Assembly (NCBI GenBank): GCA_949825025.1 | Contig: OX463785.1 | Coordinates: 17,051,971-17,115,970, forward strand | Source: Siphlonurus alternatus | Lineage: Eukaryota > Arthropoda > Insecta > Ephemeroptera > Siphlonuridae | Direction: 5' to 3' | Length of the DNA: 64,000 bases | In this document: positions 1-13,093 of the stretch, in pieces | Position numbering within the stretch: the first letter of the stretch is position 1 | Layout of the letters: every line of letters starts with the position of its first letter | Made by a program: the position numbers and the translations under genes | Notes under the pieces: model-generated | Databases searched by the model: none | The model's input: only the letters and a program-made list of their open reading frames with translations | What the model was told of the DNA's origin: nothing

Positions 1-204
1 TTTTGAATTATTTTATTGAACGCAAATAGTGTACAGATACAATTTGCCATAAATATAGTTAAAATTAAAATATAGATAATGTAATAAGACTTAGGTCTGA
101 AACGCATATAAGAAGAGACAAAGAAAATAAAACTATACAGTTGATGAACACAAATGCACTGTTGTTGAATTATTAGCATATTTAATTTGTTTTAATTAGT
201 TTCT

Positions 205-372
205 CCTATGCCTAACTCGTCTCGGCTATAGCCATAGGAAAGGCCGGAGCCCATACACCCTAGAGTACCCAACAACCCTTAGGATGAGAGGAGTAAGGTG
301 ACTGGATGACAAGGTTACTAGATTATAACGAGACGGCTGTAGCCTTGTGTTAGGTACTGTGCCTAATATGTA
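205..372. repeat. Foldback repeat, copy 1 of 2
   Basis: Imperfect inverted arms (CTAAC..CGTCTCGGCTATAGCC on the left, its near complement on the right) enclose a core reading GGAGCCCAT..CACC...GGAGTAAGGTGA. A second copy with the same core lies at about 23130-23320 in an intron of CA3. It is probably a non-autonomous DNA element; the class is unknown. Confidence 0.6.
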
Positions 373-650
373 ATATATGTACTGTACTTGATATTTTTAT
401 TTCACTTTTACATGTACACCTCTGGACACCACGGACTTTACTTTTATTTGTAAACGTTACCTCGCTGTCTATAGAGGCGTGGTGAACCAAAACTATTTAA
501 ATATGGAGATAGACTTACTTAGTCTTAAATCTCCAAAAATTGCAAATCTACATCTCTCTGACCTTCACGTCTATACTCTGACTCTTTAAACTGCAGCGCT
601 ATAGCAAGTCAGGCAGAGGTAAAGTTCATGTTTATTATATGTGATGTAAT

Positions 651-818
651 GGGCGCGATTCACGAAGCAGTTAGCCAGGTTTCTATTCTAAACACGTTTA
701 GCTTAACCACGTTTAACTAGGTGGTTTAACACATAAAACAGGTATATAGTTAAACGTGGTTAAGCTAAACGTGGTTAAAAACATAAAAACCTGGCTAACT
801 GCTTCGTGAATCGCACCC
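651..818. repeat. Hairpin element, ATTCACGAAGC-end family
   Basis: Near-perfect long inverted repeat with ends GGGCGCGATTCACGAAGC and GCTTCGTGAATCGCACCC, flanked on both sides by AAT (648-650 and 819-821). The 3-bp target duplication and G-rich tip resemble PIF/Harbinger-type MITEs, which is an inference. Relatives are at 23347, 41335 and 63283. Confidence 0.75.
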
Positions 819-1785
819 AATATGAATTAAAGTTGCAATATTAATTAACAATTACTTACATGTTACACACAACACTAGCAGAAGTTGGCACGAAATCACA
901 GCTGGTGACTTCATTGTAAGACTGATCTTTGAACTGTCGAGCTCAGCGCCGCGTTTGAGAATTTATCCCCCCGCGAGTCGTCTTATCAGTTCGCCAAATC
1001 AAAGAGAGAGCATCTTTCTGTTATCTATATTTACAATGTGATCGATGAATCTATACTTTTTTAACAACTTTTGATCCGAGTTAATACGTGAAATTTGATT
1101 AAGAAAAGCAAAATTAATACCTTTAAATCGAGAGTTATCTTAATTTTTTAAAAAAAAATGGCATTGATTAATTGTTTTTGTCTTAATCACGTAAAAAAAA
1201 GTTTTTTAAAAGGATTAAATTTAAGATTAAAGAGTTGTTATTTAATTTAAATTCATAATTATCGAGATTTATATAATATTAAGATTACGGAATTAATTTA
1301 GGATTAAAATATTTTCTGTATTAATGCCATGAGACATTAAACTTATATAAAATTATTGGACTTTATCCTGATGTCGGGAACTAAATTTTTTGTTTAAAAA
1401 CGTGTCAATTATATGCCTTAAAAAAATGAATTTTAATGTTAAAGTAGTACATTTGTAACTTCAGAAACTTTACATTTAAACTTTGTGATAAAAAAAATAA
1501 AAACATTTCTCAAACCGAGAAATCTGAAGAAAAACAGCAGCATTCCTAGTAGTATATTGAATTATGCTCTATTTATCGATGTTCACATTGTGTATGAACA
1601 TTTTTGCCTTTTTCAGACACCCATAAATGTATATTTTATTTTATGATGATTATATACATTTTATTCTATTTTTTCCATGATTTTATTTATTATATTTATT
1701 CAGTACAGATTACTGGTTAGGTAGCCACATATTTGTCAAGAATATAATATCACATTATCTTGATAGATTAGTATGAATTAATTTT

Positions 1786-1903
1786 AGTCCATCAAGCGAG
1801 AGTTCGACCATGGAAATTGCCGGAAATGACGTACGAGAACTTCCGATTGCAAAAACTACTGAAATCACGTCATTTCCGTGGTCCAACTCTCGCTGGCTGG
1901 ACT
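1786..1903. repeat. Short foldback
   Basis: The inverted arms AGTCCATCAAGCGAGAGTT and AACTCTCGCTGGCTGGACT enclose a core with further pairing (CATGGAAAT, GACGT). It is about 118 bp and its family was not identified. Confidence 0.65.
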
Positions 1904-1973
1904 ATATTTGATCTTCATGCACACACTCCTAATGCTTAAATTTTAATAACATCGATCCTAAATTTGGCTACAT

Positions 1974-2375
1974 TTAAAGTAGAGATAACGCCAAACAGCT
2001 GTTGAATGTACTTCCCTTTGATTAACATGTAAACCTTAGCAAATTCACAAAAATTCTGATATTTTTTTAAAGACAGATATTAGTACTTAAAAGCCATAAA
2101 AAAATAAAATTTCAAAACAATTTAACGAGCTGATTTTTTTTAATTAATTTTTTTTTTTTAATTTTCAGCATAGGGCTTTCCCATAGAGAGACAAACTAAG
2201 AATTTAATTTAAAAAAAAACGGTTCGTTAAATTGTTTTGAAACTTTTTCTATGGATTTTAGGCACTAATATCTGCCTCTCAAAAAAAATTCAGAATTTTT
2301 GTGAATTTGCTAAGGTTTACATGTTAATCAAAGGGAAGTACTTCGAACAGCTGTTCAGCGTTATCTCTACCTTAA
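1974..2375. repeat. TTAA-flanked foldback MITE (GAGATAACGCC family)
   Basis: The element has long inverted arms running inward from TAGAGATAACGCC and lies between TTAA tetranucleotides. The arms contain the paired block GATTAACATGTAAACCTTAGC. A close copy sits at 45604-46005, and more distant relatives with similar ends are at 13401 and 55463. A TTAA target is typical of piggyBac-type transposition, so it may be a piggyBac-mobilised MITE (inference). Confidence 0.75.
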
Positions 2376-3252
2376 AGATTTGACTTTAAGAATTATCTAA
2401 GAGAAAAATTAACTAAAATGAAACAAAACTTAAGATGACATACAAAATATTTGTATCGTTTTTCCATGAACTATATTAAAATTATTACTCCATTGACATT
2501 ATCTATTGTTTATAATTCACTTTATATTCAATCAATTATTTTGACAGTAATTGATCGTAATTTTTAAATATTTTTTTCAACTTTGACAGGTTTTTATCAT
2601 TTTGACGTATGTAATTTTAAGATATTTAAGAAAAAATGTATTATAGTATAATTTTGAAGTATGAATGAACAATTTGGTTTTATAAAAATAATAACTGAAG
2701 AATGTCAGGTCTAAATATAACAATAAATGTTGATATGATAATGTTGAAATGTTGATTATGTATATATACGATATATATGAAATAACCTTGGCTGACCTAT
2801 ATTTACAATGTAATTGACCAATAACAAATTAAGATTAATTATCTATGTGCGATAATTATTAATTGCATTGCTATCAAAACTGTTTGTACTAGACCGAAAA
2901 GATTGAAACTTCTGAAAAAAAATAAACCATAAGCATTTTCCACTTGACGAACTGCGCTGTTGGAAAAAAGAAAATGAGGTCTCTGAACTTGCATCTAAAA
3001 TGACTCAAAGAAATAAGAAATGCCTATCAATAATTCCTTTATTTTATAAAAAGAGGCTTCATATTGAGGGGCCTATCCTTTCTAAATATATGAAAAACAA
3101 AACAATAAATTAACGTTTTTTTATTTTATTTATTTACGGGGATACAATACAGAAAATTCTAGTTTTGATACTTTATTATCATAATATATCTTCAGCATAG
3201 AAAATTATTACTAATTTCCAAAAATAACAATATAACAAATAATTGATTTTTT

Positions 3253-3488
3253 AGTGACCGGTAACTATTTTTAAAAAATTATTGAAAGTCAATTTTATGA
3301 CGTCACGAGGAGTCTGTCCTTTAGAAAAGGATAGGCGCTAAACGCCCGTGACGTCATAAAACTGACTTTCAATAATTTTTTAAAAATATTTCCCGCTCTC
3401 AAAAAAATCTGAAAAAATTCAGAGTAGCATAATTTTGTACCCTCTATTCCATTTCTGTAATAAAAAATGTCATGCAAATTGTCCATTC
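3253..3488. repeat. MITE-1 (truncated copy)
   Basis: Right-hand part of the commonest element in the window: the paired block AAATTATTGAAAGTC, an internal pair of TGACGTCA-type palindromes, then TCTGAAAAAATTCAGAGTAGCATAATTTTG, CCCTCTATTC and the terminal TTGTCCATT. The outermost left terminus is missing. Confidence 0.7.
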
Positions 3489-3999
3489 TAAATCAGAATA
3501 GAAGGGAAATGATAGGGAAGAGGTAGGAGACGTTTTCAAATTAAATTAACATTAACTTAAATAATATTCAAATATTCTAACATGGTGACTTATGGAGAAA
3601 ATTTTCCGGGCAGGGAACACTTGAAGCTACTATTCATTATGTAATACAAATTACAAATGGACTCACATCGTCCCATGATTAAAACCTTTTTTTATTAACT
3701 GTACAGTTAATATAAGATTAAATGTCAATATGTTACTATATATACTGTATGGTGAAAACAATGTCAAAAGGCTTATGAATATTAAATATGATCTTAAGTA
3801 TACTTTCATAACTATTGAACGTGAATAATAATATAATAAACATAGTACTATATTATAAAGGATTAAGAAAATAAACATTCATAATACATAAATATTTATA
3901 TTATAGAAATATTAATAATAAACAAAGCATGTAAATTAATGAGGTCATTTAATATAAGGAGGAAGAGGGGAGATACAATCTTCCTAGTTGAAAATTAAC

Positions 4000-4084
4000 A
4001 TGTACAGTTCTTAAAGTTAAAAATTGGAATACATGCATTAGAATCTTACCTATGAATTCCAATTTTTAACTTTAAAAACTGTAC
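4000..4084. repeat. Small perfect hairpin
   Basis: The arms GTACAGTTCTTAAAGTTAAA and its near-exact complement surround a short loop containing ATGCATTAGAATC. No coding potential. Confidence 0.6.
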
Positions 4085-4249
4085 CTTCAACTTATGTGTG
4101 TATGACTATTATAATAATGTACAATAAGAAGAACACTAAACTTATGGTCATATATTATGTTTCACTAATATTTTGTTATTTTATTGATCCATTAATAAAT
4201 CGTCCCTTGTTTGCAATAATTTGCTGTCTGCTAAATCAGATGATTACAC

Positions 4250-4745
4250 TTAAGAATGGGGTACTGACCAAAAAAAAAGTTTCAAGTTTTTGTCAATATT
4301 TCAAAAGGCACGAGAATTTCATGAAGAACAAGCCCTATTACAGCATTCTACGACAATTTCCTGATTTTATATGAATTTTTAAAACCTCTCAAAAATGACG
4401 TCATAGCATTGAATCTTAAATGGGAAAATAGATCAGTTAACATTGCCAAATCCTATACTTAATATTGAAATATAACCAAAACTTCATTTGCAAGGTTTTT
4501 AGGTGCTAGAATCACGATAATGAAGGTTTCAAATTTCTACCTCAATAACTTTTCATTTTAGCAATGTTAACTGATGCATTTTCCCATTTAAAATTCAATG
4601 CTATGACGTCATCAAAAAAAGTTTTAAAAATTCATATAAAATCAGCGAATTGTCGTTGAGTGCTCTAATAGGGCTCATTCTTCATAGAATTAACAGCATT
4701 TTTTACTAGTATTGCTAACTCAAATACCGGTCAGTACCCCATTAA
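4250..4745. repeat. TTAA-flanked foldback, ~500 bp
   Basis: The inverted arms start at AATGGGGTACTGACC and end at GGTCAGTACCCCAT, with TTAA on each side. The arms pair over most of their length, including a TGACGTCAT block on both sides. The apparent open frame at 4096-4374 runs into this arm and is not a gene. Confidence 0.7.
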
Positions 4746-4814
4746 GACTTGTAAACAGTTATAAAATAAAGCTCATTGTTACGCTATTGATATAGCATAG
4801 ATATATAGCTCATT

Positions 4815-4925
4815 CACTACGTTTACATGACGGTGTTTAATGCGTATTCGTTGACGACGGATAATGTTATTCTTATGAGGCGTCGTCAACGGATACGTAT
4901 TAAACACCGTCATGTAAACGTAGTG
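4815..4925. repeat. Foldback with CTACGTTTACATG ends
   Basis: A nearly perfect 111-bp hairpin with termini CACTACGTTTACATGACGG and CCGTCATGTAAACGTAGTG. A larger element with CTGCGTTTACATG ends is at 37731-38170, and a single end is visible near 26929. Confidence 0.75.
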
Positions 4926-4989
4926 ACTATTGCGGATAAGAGACGAAATGGTGTAAAAAGATAAATATACCGAATAAAAACTTCAGATA

Positions 4990-5311
4990 AATGGAGTATT
5001 GACCTCAATTTTTTTTATTGCAGAAATGGATAGAGGGTGAAAAGTTATGCTACCCTGATTTTTTTCAGATTTTTTTGAGCCCGGGAAGTATTTTTAAAAA
5101 ATTATTTAAAGTCCCTTTTGTGACGTCACGCGGTGGCAAAACCTATATTTTTCTTAAGGAGCGGCGTCTCGTGACGTCACAAAAAGAACTTTCAATAATT
5201 TTTTAAAAATAGTTCCCGGGCTGTAAAAAATCTGAAAAAAATCAGGGTAGCATAACTTTGCACCCTCTATCCATTTCTGCAATAAAAAAAATTGAGGTCA
5301 ATACTCTATTT
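4990..5311. repeat. MITE-1, TGGAGTATTGACC subfamily
   Basis: Full copy. The ends are TGGAGTATTGACCTCAA and its complement. Subterminal sequence reads TTTTATTGCAGAAATGGATAG. The inner arms include ATTATTTAAAGTC..TTTTGTGACGTCACG, so TGACGTCA occurs on both arms. Length is ~320 bp. Relatives are at 21835 and 62352. Confidence 0.8.
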
Positions 5312-6729
5312 CGATATCTTTTTACATGCAAAATACATCATTTCTTACATTACATCATCATTTGCTGAAAATGATGATGTAATGAAGACTTAATGTCGGA
5401 CATTTCATTTTTAATAAGACGTAATCAAATTATTTTTTACCTCTGAATTGGTGCACCTAAAAAGAAATATCACGTAAGTATAGATTTTAATTTATGGTGA
5501 CTGCATGTTAAAAAAACTTATAAAAAGCAAGGTTTAGTTTAATTTTATAGTGCAAATTATAATAGGTCCAGAAAAATTAATATTTTCTGTTAATCTAATT
5601 GTACGAGTAAAAAATTGTATATATACATACATAAAATATTGTCCATAACATTTATTGCTTGAATAGTCTTATGAAAAGTTCAGATAGTTCTTAAAACATA
5701 TAAAAATAAGAAAATTAAATAAGTGATAATTGAAGATAGTGTTTCAAGAACTAAAACAATTACTCATGCCGCGCATATTACTTAATCTTTATTTCTAATA
5801 AGGCTTAAAAGTTTTAAACAGTGTAGAATATATTTTGAGAATTTACCAACTTTTTATGTCTAAATATTCTAAATTACTGAAGTTATTAAATTATTTATCT
5901 AATACAAATTAATTATTTAACTATAATAGACAATAATGCATATTTTAGATTGAAATGGTAATAGAAAAAAAAATTAAGTATAAAAATATTGAAGGTTATC
6001 CTAATGCAAAAATTTAATATCGAGCACCAAAACAATAAAAATTTATTGGCAATTTTATTACGTTATATTTTGGTGTCTTATCATTACAGCCATGCAGGAA
6101 TGCCTAGGCTATCAAGGTGCAAATCAGTGCAAAATATTGTTTCCTTGCAAGATAATAAAAATTTACTGAAATTCCAGGCCAAACTTGCATTTTCAAACTC
6201 ATCGTGCACTGGCTGTACGCCCCAAATGATCCAGATTCAAGGTGAAGTATGAAGTAACAATAAATTTAAAATTTAATGACCAGTCTTATAGATTCGAGTG
6301 CAAAATTTAATCTTAATTACAGCAAGAAAATAATAAATACAATTATTGAAAAGCTTTTACCAAGAATATTTTGCCGCAATTTTTATCAATAAGGTCTTAA
6401 ATAAATTCTTGCATAGACTATATAATAAATACAAATATAATAAAAAACAAAGGTACTGACACCAAAGAGAAAATGTCATTATTCTCCCGATGGAGGTGTT
6501 GCTACTTTATTAACTTTCCTTTGAATGCACTACAAGCAGGGACAATATTGTCAATATGTACCAAGAGTTAAAATAAATTTCTTCTTTTATATACTTTTAT
6601 CGTCTCTGCTTTTAAAATTTCATCTTATTTTGTACCATTTTCGAGAAAAAGGAGGTAACAAGACGTAAAAATTCACGTTAAATTTAATTTTTATTTATTT
6701 ATTTTAATTCTACAATTTCTCCTAACTTA

Positions 6730-9700
6730 TTATGTGCGGTAATCTTCATAATCCTCGCGGTTGTAATAGTAAATCTTCCGTTCATTGAGGGGCTGGACTG
6801 GCCTCGCGTTCTCAGTTAGCGGCTCTCCGTCCGAGCCACACACTTTTTGGAATTCAGCGCGCTGAAAATGGAGAACAAATTAATTTCAATTAATCAGTTT
6901 TAAATATTAATTTAAAGGGAAGATATTATTACAAGGTACACCAAATTGCATTTGACTTTCTTTAGGACAACACTTAAAAAATAGAAATATTATATAAAAA
7001 TAATAATGATAAAGTGGCGCCATCATTACATTTTAGCCGAACTATAATTAAATATACCGGAATATACTTTCTTATTTTAGTTGGTCATATTTTATATGAA
7101 ATTTTTTTATGGTCATCTACTGTTTTTTTTTTTTTTTACTTTTTTTTTCAGATTTTTATTTTATTTTTTAGATGCAGTTATTACATTGATGCATTAATAA
7201 AAGGTATAAAAAAATAATAAATTTGTCTGTTCAGATTATGCTTGTGTAATGACGATAGCAGGATTAACCCTTATGTGCTTACCTGCTGCTTGCCAATGGT
7301 CACGTAATTTTGCAAAACAATCCACGTGACGATCTCAGTACAAGGGGGCGTGGTCAATGAACCCTGTGACGTCACATCCGGTTAGAAAACATTTTTTATA
7401 TAAATAAAAAATAAAGATTTAAGACAAATTTATTGATAAAGTGGTTTAGGTTGGTTGGTTGGTTGGTTGGTTGGTTGGTTGGTTGGTTGGTTGGTTGGTT
7501 GGTTGGTTGGTTGGTTGGTTGGTTGGTTGGTTGGTTGGTTGGTTGGTTGGTTGGTTGGTTGGTTGGTTGGTTGGTTGGTTGGTTGGTTGGTTGGTTGGTT
7601 GGTTGGTTGGTTGGTTGGTTGGTTGGTTGGTTGGTTGGTTGGTTGGTTGGTTGGTTGGTTGGTTGGTTGGTTGGTTGGTTGGTTGGTTGGTTGGTTGGTT
7701 GGTTGGTTGGTTGGTTGGTTGGTTGGTTGGTTGGTTGGTTGGTTGGTTGGTTGGTTGGTTGGTTGGTTGGTTGGTTGGTTGGTTGGTTGGTTGGTTGGTT
7801 GGTTGGTTGGTTGGTTGGTTGGTTGGTTGGTTGGTTGGTTGGTTGGTTGGTTGGTTGGTTGGTTGGTTGGTTGGTTGGTTGGTTGGTTGGTTGGTTGGTT
7901 GGTTGGTTGGTTGGTTGGTTGGTTGGTTGGTTGGTTGGTTGGTTGGTTGGTTGGTTGGTTGGTTGGTTGGTTGGTTGGTTGGTTGGTTGGTTGGTTGGTT
8001 GGTTGGTTGGTTGGTTGGTATTTTGGGGCAATTGACACATTTTGGTCATGTATGCCCCCTTAGTGACATATATTATTTATCGTGGTGAGAAAATGCAAAA
8101 TCGCAAAATGATAACGTTGTTAATCATTCAAAAATCTCCGATCTTTTTTTTTTTTTTTTACATTTCATTTTCATGTTTTCAAGTTTTAGAAATTCATAGC
8201 AAAAATTGGGTTGTTTTCTTTACTCAAGTGCTAAAAAGATTAGTTCATGATTGAAATTTTATGTCTTCGTATTTATATTAATTTAGGTGTCCCGTCTCTT
8301 TGCTTTTTAGTTTTTAGGTATTTTTGCAGGAACTACGAAACTGAAATATTATAGTATTACATTTATCACATTTCATTTTATCTAGAACTATATACAAGAC
8401 CTGTACTTTATTTTAGTGTACATATACTTTGTAGACCTGTAAGAAATGCTACCTAGAATAAAAATGTAATAATTGAGTCAATAATATCTAAATAATCCTA
8501 GTTAATAATAACATTTAATAGACAATGGACAACTTACATGAAATTTTTTTATTGCAACAATGAAAAGAGGGTATCAAATTATGCCACTCTGATTTTTTTT
8601 TTCAGATTTTTTTGAGTCTCGAAACTATTTTTAAATAATTATTGAAAGTCCTGTAATGTAAGTTGGCACCCCTGAATCCTTAATAAAAAGGACAGGGCAA
8701 AAACGTCTATTGATGCCTCCAGGGGGCGTGACCGCACTTTCAATAATTCTTTAACAATAGTTCCAGGGCTCAAAAAAAATCTGAAAAAATTCAGAGTAGC
8801 ATAATTTGGTACCCTCTATTCATTTTTGCAGAAAAAATTTTTCAAGTAAGTTGTCCATTTCTCAGCAGTGTACCTGGTAAGTGAAGTAATGCTCGGTGTC
8901 AAGGTACTTCCTGAGCCACCACATTACATCTTCAGACACCGAGGTCATTGCTCCGCTCTCTCTGACGGTCGGTAGGCTTTTCACTAAACCCTTCAGCTCA
9001 GGGTTGTCGTCTGAGGTAGTCTGAAACGTAAATTAACCAAAGATATTGTAATATGTTAGACTGGGAGGTTGATTATGGTGTCTTAAATTGATCCCATATA
9101 GCACTGAAGTACATGCAAGAAAAACTGTAATAAATTAAGATACGGATTTATTGTATTTGGCAGCTATAATTAATTCAAATATAAAAATTGTAAAAATTAT
9201 ATTTTCAAACCATCCTGATGTGCCGAGTACGCTAAATTTAATGTGTATTGCTTGGTGAATATGAAGTCATTATTAAAACATTTAAAATATTGTTTTGTTA
9301 TTTAATTAATTTAATAATAATAAGTAATTTAAAAAAAGTACATTTTATTACATTATTTTGTTCAATATTCAATTTAATTTGATTGAAATAAAATTATATT
9401 TTAATTTTATTAAAAAAAATATATTTTATTTTTAATAATGAAGTATAATTCTAAAAATAATATACATGCAATGGTAAATTAAATTATTAATTGTGAAAAG
9501 TCAAAGTTAATTGATCCTTGGGCAGTTTTTCCTTTGTTGACTGTGACATATTTGTAATTTGTCTGTTTTCTGCTCAATAAAACATTTATTTATTATTATT
9601 ATCCTGTAGGTCTACTGAATTGTATTTAATTATAACTGAAAAAATTTTTGCATCGAAATAACAAGAAAACATAACTAGGAACCCCCTTATATTTATGTTC

Positions 9701-12105
9701 AGTTCTCGAATGTAAAATTAATTAATTATTATGAAGTTAAATCGTACCGCCATGAGCAGCCCGATGACCGCCAGACCGTCAGACATTCTCGTGGCGTTCT
9801 CCAAAGAGCCGTAGTCCTGCTTGTAGTGGACCAGGTGGGCCTCCATGCTGTACCTGAGGAGCAATGACCTTCAAGAAGTCCCTTCACTCTGGTCGAATTA
9901 AATTGAAATAATTTATTCGAGAGTGAGAAGTTTCAGGATTTTCTGTATTTTTGGAAATTCTTATTGAACAAATATTTCCATTAGAGATATTGCTAAATTC
10001 TTGAAGGATAACATTGTAAAAATTTGCACTGGCAAATGAGATTATTAATTTAATCTCTGCTGGACAATAATTGTATTGGGTGACTGGACACTTTTGTGAA
10101 TGGGATATCCTTTTTCACGTCACCCATTGGGCTTTGTGTACTGTTTTTTTTTTTTCCTGTACCAATTCTCAATAAACAACTATTATTATTATTATTAAAT
10201 ATATAAATGAATAAAAAAATATATATTCAATTTAATTATCCTTTTATTGGTATTATTTTTTTAAATTTGAAAGTTGAAAAATATTAATGGTTAGTCATTC
10301 CATAAAGTTTATAGTCTGTAATTATGTAACGGTATACAAAGAGTGATATATTATTATCATTTAAGCCATGGTCTAAAAAGTACATGCATAATTTAACAAA
10401 TTTTGACCCCATGCTTTCATTAGCTTCACTTTTAAACTGGCTTATATATCAACTTTCTAATGCAAATATTTTAACAAAATAAATGTTCTTTATCTAATCT
10501 GTTACCATGTAATTTTTATAAATTAAAATAAAAGTAATTTAAAAAACAAGGAATATTTACTGTAGCTTTATTTAACGTTCACAAACATATTTAATTAACC
10601 TGGGGGTTCTACAGAATGTACAAAAAAAAAATCATTAGCCTCTATAGAATTCAGAGATGTTGCAAATTAACAATGTCCTGCATGCATGGCGAGCTCTTCG
10701 ACTATGTTATAAGCAACATGGCACTAAAAAACATTGTTGCCGATATCAAAATTTTCCTTTATTAAAAGTTAAAAAATTACGTCTTCAAATCATCTGTTGC
10801 TTATTTTATTTTCTTACTCGCTCAAAGTAAGGATAAAAAAAAATCATTACATTTCATGCTCAAAATAAGAGGAAAGAATACGTAATTTCTTCTTTTTCCC
10901 ACATTTTCCCTAAAAAAAATGGTGCAAAATAAGAAAGGAGAAACGTAAAAATTGAATACAATATGAAAAGGATTTCAATTTGGGAAATTCTATATTTTAC
11001 TTTGTCAATAACTTTACTCTCTGCCACACACCACATTATTAAATTTCTATTCTGAACGATCAACTCACAAGTGTCCATAAAGGGCGTGTTCGCTGCCTCC
11101 CTCGCTGCTCCAGTGGAAGTGGACCTGAGCCAACACGTACGTGGACTCGAGAGGTCCACCCTGCAGGGTTGGTGCTTTGCCGGGGAACCTGATCTCAACT
11201 GCGAGGAGACACATTTTACGTTTTTGTTTGTGATTTGAATTTTTGTCGTGGTACTTTATCAGGATATTTGTTAGTATTTTAATATTATTAAAACAATTAA
11301 TTTTGCACTCAAACTAATTCGACAGTAAATATCTCATTCAGCTATTACAACATCATTGTTAGAATTTTACTAATCTTTATAATATTATCTTCAGATAATT
11401 TCAATGTAATAGTCCAAATATTGTTATATAAATATCACAATATCCAAATATAATATTAAAAATATAGAACAAAATTAATAATTAAATGATTATGTATTTT
11501 ATTGGACAAATTTTTAAATTAATTTCCTATAAAACACATACTTGACTAGAATTATCAATTAACTGCATAATCGTATATACCTGAGTGTCCGTTGTTCTTG
11601 ATCTCATAGTTCTTCCTCTGTTCCCAGTAACCTTTGTAGATTAGCGGCGACAGACGGGCGTTGTAGAAGCTCTTAGCGTCCCTGATGTTTACTGGCGACT
11701 GTCTCTGTCCTGCGCAACCTTTGAATCGCGAGGGCCAGGTCGCAGGTCCTGTCAGGTTGTTAATATAAGGTTACTGTACGTGTCAGTAAGAAATAATGTA
11801 TGTTTATTTGAACAAAATTTTCAAATCATTTTACTTTATGAATTATTCAAAGTAATAAACACAATAATAAATATTAATTAAGTATTTTAAATTAAGTTGG
11901 ATTTTAATAATATATTCCATGTAATGTGTTTGCTTTTTTTGTAAATTTAATAAAAAGCTGCATTGGCAATATAAAAATATAGTATTCAATTTTAAATTCC
12001 TTGAATTGATGTTTTATATTACCGAAAAGAACAAAAATTAAAAATTTCCACTCTTACTCTTATAGTCACAGAGACAGATTAGGATTGATATGTTTCACTA
12101 CATTA

Positions 12106-12145
<40 letters not shown>

Positions 12146-12967
12146 ATTTGAAAATTGAAACAAGCTATATACTCGTATGTACAAAGAAAATTCAGTTTTA
12201 AGATATTTATCGTGTTTTTCACACTATTATAATATGGTTTAAATGATATATGAAATTAATCTAAAGAGTTAGTTATGTAGGTAATAATTTCAACATTAAA
12301 TACCATTTTCTTGTTTGTACCCCCATTCTTCATGGTCAGATGCAGATGTTGCAGTTTCAAGTAAACCTACCAGCAGAACATTTTATCATTAGGTTTTTAC
12401 GGCGATAATACTGCAATATTTATTATAATTGTAGCATGAAAATGCATTAAGGCAAAGGACATTTTTTTGTGTAGAAATCATTGAATTTAAATTATTTATT
12501 CATTCAATTCAAACATGTTTAATTAAAAATAAAATGCAATCCTATACAACAATTGAACATCTTTTACTGGTTAAAGATTATAATATTACTGTCAACTTAC
12601 ATTTATTACATAGCTTACATTATATTCAAGGAAAAAATATAAACTAGTTTTTGAGTTATTAATTTTTGTGGGAAAATTATACTGAAAAATTTAGTGACCA
12701 CAGCAATCCCTATGATATTGTTCCATGTCATATTTATGCTGTGTATTTAAAATATATATACTAATATATTCCCTTTTTTTGTCACCCTGCTGTAATAATA
12801 AGTACTATGCATGCATTTAAGGAGGGTTTCAGATTGTTTTTACCAATTTTTCATCTCTTAATCCTAATTAACCATCTACATTAATCCTTAATTAATCAAA
12901 AATAAAATTAAAATGTGTAATACTTACATACAACGAATATTATAACACCGACACTTACTGTCTTCAT
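6730..12967 (-). CDS. CA1: secreted alpha-carbonic anhydrase, 8 exons, 288 aa
   Basis: Predicted zinc enzyme for reversible hydration of CO2 to bicarbonate, acting outside the cell. Exons in transcript order: 12928-12967, 12304-12366, 11581-11748, 11069-11198, 9748-9853, 8874-9020, 7283-7363, 6730-6861; all have GT/AG borders and the total is 867 nt. Residues 1-22 form a hydrophobic leader, followed by WGY at 28-30. Human CA II equivalents: zinc ligands H117, H119, H140; proton shuttle H89 (NNGH); gate residues E127 and T222. C46 and C226 match the C23-C203 bridge of secreted isoforms. There is one sequon (NAT, 153). The tail after the NxRPxQPLN motif is Tyr-rich and acidic ([13 protein letters not shown]), with no anchor. 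It is the first gene of the minus-strand array. Introns hold a ~570-bp TTGG tract and a MITE-1. Confidence 0.93.
7367..7374. promoter_or_regulatory. CRE-like palindrome at an intron acceptor (CA1)
   Basis: TGACGTCA lies three bases upstream of the exon boundary, within the 3' splice site of the GSLTTPPC exon. The same 8-mer at the same offset occurs in CA2 (15773-15780). The motif equals the consensus CREB/ATF site, but any function here is unproven. Confidence 0.35.
7449..8019. repeat. Pure (TTGG)n microsatellite, ~570 bp
   Basis: About 143 uninterrupted copies of the tetranucleotide, inside the CA1 intron between the exons at 8874 and 7363. All six-frame open frames here (TNQP or GWLV repeats) are artefacts. 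The CA1 transcript would carry (CCAA)n; the plus strand is G-rich. Confidence 0.97.
8524..8860. repeat. MITE-1, TGGACAAC subfamily
   Basis: Full copy inside the CA1 intron, ending 13 bp from the donor of the exon at 8874. The termini are AATGGACAACTTACATGAA and its complement, with TTTTTTATTGCA next to the end and the ATTATTGAAAGTC block on both arms. Confidence 0.8.
12111..12144 (+). repeat. Poly-A tract
   Basis: A run of ~34 A in a CA1 intron. It could be the tail of an old retrocopy, but no recognisable body precedes it. Confidence 0.6.
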
Positions 12968-13085
12968 ATTGTATACTGAAGTTGACTGACTCGTACGTTT
13001 TGAAATTTAAATGTTGAACTTTATCACCTACCACTTATCCCAGGTAACAGCTAAGTAAATAATTAATATTCACGACACCACTCCG

Positions 13086-13093
13086 CTTATATA
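13086..13093 (-). promoter_or_regulatory. Candidate TATA box of CA1
   Basis: TATATAAG on the minus strand, about 120 bp upstream of the CA1 ATG. That would imply a 5' leader of roughly 90 nt. Prediction from sequence and position only. Confidence 0.4.

Larger units (their letters stand above)
1..6729. other. Left flank without a supported gene
   Basis: I found no exon here with a recognisable protein motif. The stretch is AT-rich and made largely of inverted-repeat elements at 205-372, 651-818, 1786-1903, 1974-2375, 3253-3488, 4000-4084, 4250-4745, 4815-4925 and 4990-5311, listed separately. A less AT-rich patch at about 900-1015 could be a promoter or an untranslated exon of a gene lying further left, but nothing in it proves this. 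The few open frames of 60-90 codons are AT-rich or run through repeats. Confidence 0.6.

Noticed and set aside
900..1015. Less AT-rich patch that might be a promoter or first exon
   Set aside because: No start, frame or splice site could be tied to a protein, so I mention it only in the flank entry.
5018..5206. 62-codon frame, also seen as variants at 3295 and 21933
   Set aside because: It translates the MITE-1 arms; recurrence follows the transposon, not a gene family.
7396..8088. Long open frames of TNQP and GWLV repeats on both strands
   Set aside because: They are translations of the TTGG microsatellite; every frame of a stop-free tetranucleotide repeat stays open.
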